Positions 1-6,223 of a stretch of 16,797 nucleotides of DNA are shown here, piece by piece; position 1 is the first letter of the stretch, and the number at the start of each line of letters is the position of its first letter. A program made the translations under genes and the position numbers. The notes beneath the pieces were generated by a model. The model was not told where the DNA came from, made no database searches, and saw only the letters and a list, made by a program, of their open reading frames with translations. Origin of the DNA: an uncultured Gardnerella sp. (GTDB lineage: Bacteria > Actinomycetota > Actinomycetes > Actinomycetales > Bifidobacteriaceae); NCBI GenBank assembly GCA_947254595.1, contig CAMYED010000023.1, forward strand, positions 1-16,797. The letters are read 5' to 3'.

Positions 1-1265
1 CTTCAGATAACGAAGTCGTTGGCGAATACGATTTGCACGACACTGAGCGTTGGGCAAGCGAGCCTCATCACACGCGTGCGCGCACACCTTTTGAGCGTGA
101 CCGTGCGCGAATCATACACTCCTCTGCGCTTCGTCGATTAGGTGCAAAAAGCCAGGTTTTAGTTGCAGGTTCAGACGATTTTGCTCGTACTCGCTTAACG
201 CATACGCTGGAAGTTGCGCAAATTGGCAGGCAGATCGCAGCAATGCTAGGTTGCGATCCGGATGTAGTAGATTGCGCTTGCTTGTCTCACGACTTGGGTC
301 ACCCACCATTTGGACACAACGGCGAGCGCGCGCTTGCGGAATTGGCGAAAAATATTGGTGGATTTGAAGGAAACGCTCAAACTCTTCGCCTACTTACGCG
401 CTTAGAACCGAAAGTTTTTCGGGAAAACGGACGCAGTGCCGGAGTAAATCTTACGCGCGCAGCATTAGATGCTGCAGTGAAGTATCCGTGGGGGTTAGAA
501 GAAGCTAAGTCGCACGACAAAGGCGAGCGTGATCTTAAATTCTGCGTGTATCCGGACGATCGTGATGTGTTTGAATGGCTGAAAATTGGAGCGCCGCACG
601 AAGCAAAACCAATGGAATGTCAAATAATGGACCTTTCGGACGATATTGCTTACAGCGTTCACGATATTGAGGACGCGATTGTAACCGGCGCTTTTAATCC
701 GGCTTTAGTTGCGGATTCAAAAGTTGTGGATAAAGTTATTGAAGAAACCTATGCCTGGTATGGAAATCGTTGGGATGTAGATAAACTTTTGGCGGCTTTG
801 CAACGTTTGCGTGCGCTTAGAATGTTCCCAGATTCTTTCGACGCTTCTCGCCGAGCGTTAGCGCAGTTAAAAAATATTACCAGCGCTCTTATTGGACGTT
901 TTGCAAGCTCTGTTGAGCATGCTACGCGTGAGCGTTATGGCAATGGTCCTCTTGTTCGTTACCGCGCAAGTCTTGTTATTCCGGAAGATACTTCCTACGA
1001 GATTGTGATGCTGAAAAGCTTGGCAGTGCACTTTATAATCGCCCCTCGCGAGCGTGAAGTTTATAAGCGCGAACAGAAGATTTTAACGGATTTGGTTGAA
1101 GTTTTCATGAGTAAGTCGCCGCGCTCGCACGACGCTATGGAAGAAGTGTTCGTAGGGGATTGGAATGAGTGCAGTAACGATAATGAGCGTTTGCGCGTTG
1201 CAATCGACCAGGTTGCGAGCTTAACCGACGGTTCCGCGGCAACCCTTCACGCGGCTTTGTGCTAA
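1..1265 (+). CDS. dgt: Deoxyguanosinetriphosphate triphosphohydrolase (partial, 5' end outside window)
   Basis: HD-domain dNTP triphosphohydrolase that hydrolyses dGTP to deoxyguanosine and triphosphate, a cytoplasmic enzyme controlling dNTP pools. The frame is open from base 3 with no stop, so the TTG at 33 is not the real start; the N-terminus lies upstream of the window. Visible signatures in order: the early TPFERDRARIIHSSALRRL block with the downstream SQVLV stretch typical of Dgt; the first metal-binding His in LTHTLEVAQ; the HD pair in LSHDLGHPPFGHNGE (codons 288-293); and the last metal Asp in DLSDDIAYSVHD. The C-terminal helical half is complete to the TAA at 1263-1265. At least 421 residues are present, close to the family length. 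In Actinobacteria dgt commonly lies next to dnaG; here dnaG is found about 5 kb downstream. No clear terminator hairpin follows; a repeat array begins within about 80 bases. Confidence 0.95.
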   Translation, partial: SDNEVVGEYDLHDTERWASEPHHTRARTPFERDRARIIHSSALRRLGAKSQVLVAGSDDFARTRLTHTLEVAQIGRQIAAMLGCDPDVVDCACLSHDLGHPPFGHNGERALAELAKNIGGFEGNAQTLRLLTRLEPKVFRENGRSAGVNLTRAALDAAVKYPWGLEEAKSHDKGERDLKFCVYPDDRDVFEWLKIGAPHEAKPMECQIMDLSDDIAYSVHDIEDAIVTGAFNPALVADSKVVDKVIEETYAWYGNRWDVDKLLAALQRLRALRMFPDSFDASRRALAQLKNITSALIGRFASSVEHATRERYGNGPLVRYRASLVIPEDTSYEIVMLKSLAVHFIIAPREREVYKREQKILTDLVEVFMSKSPRSHDAMEEVFVGDWNECSNDNERLRVAIDQVASLTDGSAATLHAALC

Positions 1266-1340
1266 AGGTTCACCAGGACTTTCTTCAAACGCCGGCGACG
1301 CAAACTTACTTCTGAAAATCGGCATTGTCTGTGCAGCTGT

Positions 1341-1652
1341 GTAACGAAAATAACGTAAGTGCGTCAAAAAGCGTTAGTTGCTATACATGCGTGTAACGAA
1401 AATAACGCGTGTGGGATTAGAGCCGGCATTGGCTTTACGCGTGTGTAACGAAAATATCGCATATAGACTTAAATTCGTTAGTTTCTATACACGCTCGTAA
1501 CGAAAATGCCGAAATCTAGCGAAAAATCGGCAGTTACTGTACGTGCAGGTAACGAAAATAACGTAATCGCGTCAAAAAGCGTTAGTTGCTATACATGCAC
1601 GTAACGAAACTAACGGAATCCACACTACGGAATAACAGTACGCTGAATTGTA
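1341..1652 (+). repeat. 52-bp tandem repeat array upstream of paralog 1 (six units plus a degenerate one)
   Basis: The core GTAACGAAAATAACG, or a close variant, begins at 1341, 1393, 1445, 1497, 1549 and 1601, exactly 52 bp apart each time. A half-degenerate unit precedes it at 1289-1340. The rest of each unit is conserved more loosely, with a second block like GTTAGTTGCTATACATGC just before the next core. Units 1 and 5 are almost identical. At offsets +10 and +31 each unit carries short arms: TAACG/CGTTA in units 1 and 5, TGCCG/CGGCA in unit 4, TATCG/CGTTA in unit 3, TAACG/CGGCA in unit 2. The right arm alternates between CGGCA and CGTTA from unit 0 to unit 5. The array fills most of the non-coding interval between dgt and paralog 1 (1266-1745). 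A function as an operator array or recombination substrate is inference. Confidence 0.9.
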
Positions 1653-1668
1653 AGATAAATCATGCTTA

Positions 1669-1698
1669 TTTAGACTTAGATTTAGACTGATTTTAGAC
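1669..1698 (+). promoter_or_regulatory. Three TTTAGAC direct repeats before paralog 1
   Basis: The heptamer TTTAGAC occurs at 1669, 1681 and 1692, spaced 12 and 11 bases, so on nearly the same helical face. It sits about 50-75 bases before the likely ATG at 1746, where a promoter or a regulator binding site would be expected. No convincing -35/-10 pair could be assigned. The regulatory role is a guess from position and spacing. Confidence 0.25.
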
Positions 1699-1745
1699 AT
1701 TGAAAGTTTTTTTAAGAGCGAGATTAGTTTTATAGAAGGTTGCGT

Positions 1746-3614
1746 ATGTTTTGCGTAAATTGTGGAAATGAGATTAGTGAGGGAGATAAGTTTTGTGGTT
1801 TTTGCGGAGCTGCAGTTGAAAGTGAAGCGCATCCGCAAGAGCAGCAGTCGCAACCGCAGTACCAGCAACCGCAGTACCAGCAACCTCAACCGCAGTACCA
1901 ACCGCAGTACCAACCACAGCAACAACTAACGCAACAACTAACGCAACAACCAACGCATCTGGAACAACCAACACAAGCAACACAAGCAGTCCAACCAACC
2001 CAACCAAAAGAACCAGGCCCAAATAAAGCCAATCTTCTTAACAATCGCAAGCGTCTTGCAATTATGATTACCAGCATCGTCCTGTCGATAGTGCTTATTC
2101 TTGCCGGAACAGTCTGGTATTTCACTAGAAACACTTCTACTACTTTTATGGGCTTAAATTCAAATCCGGGAGTAATCCCTAAAGCAAAAGCTGGAGACAA
2201 TGCGGATAATGTTGCGAAAACCCTGGAAAATAACGGTTTCCGCACGAAAATTATAGACGAGTTTGGTCCAGAAAAGCAGGGCAACTTCCTTCGATATGTG
2301 AATGTTAAGTCGGGTTCGCACGAGTCTACTAGCACGGTTGTGCAGATTTTAAGGTCTAAAGGTCCTGGCGTTCCTGCGAAAGGCGTTGTTGGCGCAAGTT
2401 TAGACAATGCTAAGAAAATCGTAAAGTCAATGGGCGTACCTGTAAAGCTTTATCGAGTGCCAGCAACTGATTCTGCAGCCGGTAAGATTGTTGCGTCTAG
2501 CCCTATGCCTGGAAACGCTGTTGGTAAAGACGGTGTAATAAATATTGCTGTTGGCGAAAAGTGCGATGGCGTGCCAGTTGATGTGTTTGGTGTGGATAAA
2601 GACAAAGCCAAGGATATGCTGTCTTCTAAGCCTTTCGGCGTGGATCTTCGCCCGAAGTTCTCGTCTGCAAAGTATTTTGGCAAAATCGTTGGCGCCTACC
2701 CAGCTTTGGGAACTAAAGGCAAGTATAAAGCCGTAACGCTTTACTACGGTGTTGACGCATCCAAAGCTAAGAATGTTGTTAGTGAGCCGACGGATTTCGG
2801 CGATAAAACAGCTTATCTTGTAACTCGAGCAGGCTCTTTTGTTGGCAAGTGGTGCACGAATAGTGGGAATTGTATCAATCTTATTCCGCGTCTTTATAAA
2901 AATGAGAAAAAGTGGGAAAGCGACGAAAAAAGTATTACAGAACTTATACCGGAAGATATTGCAGATAAAAACGGTAGAATACCTGACGAAGACCACAAAG
3001 GTTATATGAATACTAAAGGTGCTCTTGAGCTAAATTCAGGAGGTCAAGACCCAACTGATCGCGCTGTATTCGATAAGAATCTTCCAAATAGTGAGATTAT
3101 GAGGAACCATCTTATTTCTGGCGATACTGGTGCTGTCGAACTGTATTCTGGCGGAGCAGTTATCGAATGTGGCGGTGAGGATACTTTTATTTGGGGCGCT
3201 GGATTCGCATGCTTGAATGGAAAATACGTTCAGTATCCGAATAACGATCCTGTAGAATACGACAGGATTCAAGATGATCCAGGAAATGGCGTTGGTTTCT
3301 ACTATACAATGCGAGATTTTATGGTAATCGTGCCGGTTGGCGCTAAGTTCGATAAGCTTGTAAATAGTGGATATTTTGTTGGAAAGCCTACGCACAAACC
3401 GGATTTGAAGCGTCCGTTTATTTTGCGCAGGAATCCTAAGCTATACAAAGAAACTCGCAGGGACCAAAAACCAGGAAGTGATTGGGTTAATCCTTTTGTG
3501 CCTACGGAATTTAGTCGCGCTGTTCCGTTCGCGCCAGCCCCGGACGATTCGAACGCGTATTATCTTGTGGAAGAACCTTTCGACTGGTCTTCAATTCCTG
3601 GCGAATCACTGTGA
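1746..3614 (+). CDS. Zinc-ribbon / Gln-Pro-rich / PASTA-like membrane protein, paralog 1
   Basis: Predicted 622-residue single-pass membrane protein of unknown function. The ATG at 1746 is preferred over the in-frame TTG at 1740, because AGAAGG (1734-1739) is 6 bases before it and the paralog begins at the same residue. Order: zinc ribbon with Cys3, Cys6, Cys17 and Cys20 (CVNCGN...FCGFCG); a Gln/Pro/Tyr/Thr-rich low-complexity stretch (about 32-90); a basic NRKR and a transmembrane helix (about 104-126), giving a cytoplasmic N-terminus; then PASTA-like units at about 145-205, 207-270 and 275-335, the middle one clearest (G-x-S-x-x-x-A-K, then SSPMPG and a terminal VG). A C-terminal domain (about 350-622) starting FVGKWCTNSGNC is shared with paralog 2 but not recognised. 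PASTA domains usually bind muropeptides or beta-lactams in Ser/Thr kinases and PBPs; no kinase is attached here. A role in cell-wall sensing is inference. Confidence 0.85.
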   Translation: MFCVNCGNEISEGDKFCGFCGAAVESEAHPQEQQSQPQYQQPQYQQPQPQYQPQYQPQQQLTQQLTQQPTHLEQPTQATQAVQPTQPKEPGPNKANLLNNRKRLAIMITSIVLSIVLILAGTVWYFTRNTSTTFMGLNSNPGVIPKAKAGDNADNVAKTLENNGFRTKIIDEFGPEKQGNFLRYVNVKSGSHESTSTVVQILRSKGPGVPAKGVVGASLDNAKKIVKSMGVPVKLYRVPATDSAAGKIVASSPMPGNAVGKDGVINIAVGEKCDGVPVDVFGVDKDKAKDMLSSKPFGVDLRPKFSSAKYFGKIVGAYPALGTKGKYKAVTLYYGVDASKAKNVVSEPTDFGDKTAYLVTRAGSFVGKWCTNSGNCINLIPRLYKNEKKWESDEKSITELIPEDIADKNGRIPDEDHKGYMNTKGALELNSGGQDPTDRAVFDKNLPNSEIMRNHLISGDTGAVELYSGGAVIECGGEDTFIWGAGFACLNGKYVQYPNNDPVEYDRIQDDPGNGVGFYYTMRDFMVIVPVGAKFDKLVNSGYFVGKPTHKPDLKRPFILRRNPKLYKETRRDQKPGSDWVNPFVPTEFSRAVPFAPAPDDSNAYYLVEEPFDWSSIPGESL

Positions 3615-3627
3615 TTTGGCCGCGTTT

Positions 3628-3776
3628 GACCACATTTGCCGTGTGATTTTCCGGCGTTTGTTTTCGCTCTGGCGGTATGTGGAAACATTTGCTGTGTAAT
3701 TTTCCGGCGTTTGTTGTCGTTTCGGCCTCAGCTGACCACATTTGCCGTGAATATTCCCGGCGTTTGTTTCCGCATT
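3628..3776 (+). repeat. 53-bp tandem repeat array between the paralogs
   Basis: Three units begin at 3628, 3681 and 3734, exactly 53 bp apart, each opening with a version of GACCACATTTGCCGT followed by a CCGGCGTTTGTT block. Unit 2 has drifted (GGAAACATTTGCTGT). A further short match (GTGATTT..CCGCGTTT) reaches back over the stop codon of paralog 1 at 3612-3614. Within a unit the GCCG and CGGC blocks can pair as a short hairpin. The same repeat family occurs inverted at 6055-6171. The array lies directly upstream of paralog 2, in the position that the 52-bp array has before paralog 1. Confidence 0.85.
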
Positions 3777-3859
3777 AAAAAATCACGTAAGTAGCTGTAG
3801 TATAGAAAATAGAATTCATTTTATAAATGAGATTGTTGCGTACGAGAGAGAAGGCTATG

Positions 3860-5749
3860 ATGTTTTGCGTAAATTGTGGAAATGAGATTAGTGAGGGAGA
3901 TAAGTTTTGTGGTTTTTGCGGAGCTGCAGTTGAAAGTGAAGCGCATCCGCAAGAGCAGCAGTCGCAACCGCAGTACCAGCAACCGCAGTACCAGCAACCG
4001 CAACCGCAGTACCAGCAACCGCAGTCGCAACCGCAGTACCAGCAACCGCAGTCGCAACCGCAGTACCAGCCGCAGATACAGCAGCCAGCTTACCAGCCGC
4101 AGTACCAGCAACCTCAGCCGCAAAATTCTCAACCAAATTCCGCAAAAGCAACAAGCCCAAACAAAGCTAATCTTCTCAAAAATCGCAAACTAATTATTAT
4201 AAGCGCATGTGTTATAGCAGCGGTTGCAATTATTGCGGCAGCAATCTTCTTCTTTACTTCTCCGCATTTTCGTAAAGCAGCACCATCTGAACGCATAGTC
4301 GTACCTAAAGCAAAAACCTCACAATCAGCGCAAGATGTTGTGCGCAAACTGCAAGAAAAAGGTGTTGAAACTCGCTTAGTAAAAGATTTCGGAGGAAGCA
4401 AGCCAGGTAATTTTGCACGATATCAAAACGTAAAACCTGGGCAAGTTATTCACGGGGATCACGTTGTAACAGTTGTTGAATCCAAAGGTCCTGGAATGCC
4501 GGAAAAGGGAGTGATCGGAAAAACTGTTGAAGAAGCGGCGCCACTATTAAAATCAATGGGAGTTCCAGTAAAAGTTTACGAAGTAGCATCACTTCATCCT
4601 GGAAAAATCGCCGCAACTAACCCAATGCCAGGAGAGCCTTTAGATGAAAATAAAGAAATTTTCATAGGTGTTGGAGAAGAAGATAAATATCCTGACAGCG
4701 GCAAGTCTGTTCCTGTTGAATTATTCGATAAAGATAAAGACGAAGCTTACAAAATGATGTCTGATGAAGGATTCAAAGTTAGACTCGTACCAAAGTATTC
4801 ATCCCGAAAACACTTAGGCAAAATTGTTGGGTCTAATCCTGGATTAGGGCAATCACATAGGGGGGATACCGACATAACGCTTTACTATGGCGCTGATGCT
4901 TCTGAAACGAAAAAAATGTTTACTTCAAAAAAGTACTATAGTGAGAATCTAACTACAGTTGAAGTATCAACACTTACACCGTTTGTTGGAAAATGGTGCA
5001 CTAAATCGGGAGATTGCTTAGAGTTTGAACCCGGAAGTAACATGGTAGACGATCCAGAACAAAACAATTCACTACGTCTTCACGGGCCTCATGCTATCGA
5101 GGATATAGCCAACGACGATAAAATACAGTATCATCACAGCTTTGGAATGTGGCAGTTTACTCAAGAATTAGGAGGTTCAGCAATTTACGCAAGTGATGCC
5201 CCTGATCGTAATAAACTTTCAATGCATAATACATTGATTTTTGGTGATACAGGAATGGTTGATATATTCCGTGATGGCGGTGATCCTTATTGCGGCAATA
5301 CAATATACGATGTGCATTCAGGATTATGTGTAAACGGAAAATTCCAAGATTACCAAGATTTAGATCGTAATTATCCAGATTATTCTCGCAATAATTTTAT
5401 TGATGTACCGGGAGCAAATAAGGGCATAACGTATAAGATGCGCGCGTATTTTGTGCTTGTTCCGGTTAATGCAAAGCTTGACGAACTCGAAGCAAGCGGA
5501 TTCTTTAAGGGCAAAGGCAAGACTAAACCGGATATGGATCGTCCGTTTATTTTGCGCAGAGATCCTAAATATTACAGTAAATCAGAGCTAACAGTTGCTT
5601 CAAAAGATGGAGATGTGAGGCATAATCCGTTTGTTCCAACTGAATTTAATAAGCCTGTGCCTTTTGCTCCGGCTCCGGATGATTCTAACGTTTACTATTT
5701 AGTTGAGAAGCCGTTTGATTGGTGGTTCCTTAAAGATAGGGAATTGTAA
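3860..5749 (+). CDS. Zinc-ribbon / Gln-Pro-rich / PASTA-like membrane protein, paralog 2
   Basis: Predicted 629-residue paralog of the gene at 1746. Tandem ATGs lie at 3857 and 3860; GAGAAGG (3848-3854) serves the second at a 5-base gap, matching the paralog-1 start. The upstream ATG at 3827 would read through the ribosome-binding site and is rejected. Architecture: four-Cys zinc ribbon (Cys3, 6, 17, 20); a longer PQYQQ/PQSQ repeat region (about 32-90); a transmembrane helix at about 111-133; PASTA-like units, the clearest opening GPGMPEKGVIGKTVEEA and closing NPMPGEPLDENKEIFIGVG; and the shared C-terminal domain starting FVGKWCTKSGDC and ending PVPFAPAPDDSNVYYLVEKPFDW. The first 140 bases are identical to paralog 1, while the rest differs at many synonymous and non-synonymous positions. 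Function not recognised; a cell-envelope role is inferred from topology. Confidence 0.85.
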   Translation: MFCVNCGNEISEGDKFCGFCGAAVESEAHPQEQQSQPQYQQPQYQQPQPQYQQPQSQPQYQQPQSQPQYQPQIQQPAYQPQYQQPQPQNSQPNSAKATSPNKANLLKNRKLIIISACVIAAVAIIAAAIFFFTSPHFRKAAPSERIVVPKAKTSQSAQDVVRKLQEKGVETRLVKDFGGSKPGNFARYQNVKPGQVIHGDHVVTVVESKGPGMPEKGVIGKTVEEAAPLLKSMGVPVKVYEVASLHPGKIAATNPMPGEPLDENKEIFIGVGEEDKYPDSGKSVPVELFDKDKDEAYKMMSDEGFKVRLVPKYSSRKHLGKIVGSNPGLGQSHRGDTDITLYYGADASETKKMFTSKKYYSENLTTVEVSTLTPFVGKWCTKSGDCLEFEPGSNMVDDPEQNNSLRLHGPHAIEDIANDDKIQYHHSFGMWQFTQELGGSAIYASDAPDRNKLSMHNTLIFGDTGMVDIFRDGGDPYCGNTIYDVHSGLCVNGKFQDYQDLDRNYPDYSRNNFIDVPGANKGITYKMRAYFVLVPVNAKLDELEASGFFKGKGKTKPDMDRPFILRRDPKYYSKSELTVASKDGDVRHNPFVPTEFNKPVPFAPAPDDSNVYYLVEKPFDWWFLKDREL

Positions 5750-5815
5750 GCGTAAGTAAAAGAACGAATACGTGTAAAGCTTGCTGGTCAAAGTAAGCTT
5801 GTACGCAAACTATGT

Positions 5816-5919
5816 ACGTAAGAGACATACGTAAGAGACATACGTAAGAGACATACGTAAGTTATTTACGTAAGTTATTTACGTAAGTTATTTACGTAAG
5901 TGATTTACGTAAGTTGTAC
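5816..5919. repeat. 13-bp tandem repeat, eight units
   Basis: ACGTAAG begins at 5816, 5829, 5842, 5855, 5868, 5881, 5894 and 5907, exactly 13 bp apart. The first units read ACGTAAGAGACAT and the later ones ACGTAAGTTATTT. A ninth degenerate match (ACGCAAG) is at 5918. Every unit contains the palindrome TACGTA, extended to TTACGTAA in the later ones. It lies between the end of paralog 2 and the antisense remnant; no open reading frame of interest crosses it. Confidence 0.9.
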
Positions 5920-5944
5920 GCAAGTGCTATGTGCTTAGTTCACT

Positions 5945-6043
5945 TTACAACGATTCGTTAGGAATTGAAGACCAGTCGAAAGGTTCTTCCACAAGATAGT
6001 ACGCGTTCGAATCGTCCGGGGCTGGCGCGAACGGAACAGCGCG
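5945..6043 (-). pseudogene. Remnant of a third paralog (C-terminal end only, antisense)
   Basis: On the - strand, 6043 down to 5961 matches the 3' end of paralog 1 (3516-3598) over 83 bases with one mismatch. Translation continues to a TAA at 5947-5945, giving AVPFAPAPDDSNAYYLVEE and then PFDWSSIPNESL; paralog 1 ends SSIPGESL. Upstream of this the similarity stops abruptly, with an extra base at the junction, and no zinc ribbon, membrane helix or PASTA region is present. In its own reading direction it is preceded by the 53-bp repeats at 6171-6055, the same arrangement seen before paralog 2. The simplest reading is a third family member that lost almost its whole body by deletion. A partial copying event (duplicated 3' end) is the alternative. 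Confidence 0.8.
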
Positions 6044-6054
6044 TACTTGATAAT

Positions 6055-6171
6055 ACGGCAAATGTGGTCAAAAACAGCTGAAACGGAAACAAATGCCGGG
6101 AAAATACACGGCAAATGTGGTCAAAAACAGCTGAAACGGAAACAAATGCCGGGAAAATACACGGCAAATGT
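6055..6171 (-). repeat. 53-bp tandem repeat array, inverted copy
   Basis: Two perfectly identical 53-bp units occupy 6055-6107 and 6108-6160, and the first 11 bases of a third (ACGGCAAATGT) follow at 6161-6171. Read on the - strand, the unit opens GACCACATTTGCCGTGTATT, so it is the same family as the array at 3628 in opposite orientation. The arms TGCCG and CGGCA are separated by 10 bases. The array ends about 50 bases before the dnaG start, so it may also overlap the dnaG promoter region. Confidence 0.9.
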
Positions 6172-6223
6172 TCCCACGTAACGCCAATACCGCTCGCCGC
6201 CGATTTGCGATAAGCTAGATACT

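Noticed and set aside
33..35. TTG at 33 as the start of dgt
   Set aside because: The frame is open to the window edge and the family N-terminus continues upstream, so this is a truncation by the window.
1341..1652. CRISPR array (regular 52-bp spacing of a repeated core)
   Set aside because: The conserved core is only about 15 bases, the intervening sequences resemble one another rather than being unique spacers, and no cas genes are near.
3827..3859. Upstream ATG at 3827 for paralog 2
   Set aside because: The extra residues encode the Shine-Dalgarno region, and the paralog alignment begins at ATG 3860.
1572..4160. Leu/Val/Ala-rich antisense frames opposite the start of both paralogs
   Set aside because: They are the antisense reading of the Gln/Pro/Tyr repeat and zinc-ribbon codons and lack their own ribosome-binding site or conservation.
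5776..5802. Terminator after paralog 2 from the two AAGCTT blocks
   Set aside because: The six-base stem is short, AAGCTT is self-complementary so pairing is trivial, and no T-tract follows.
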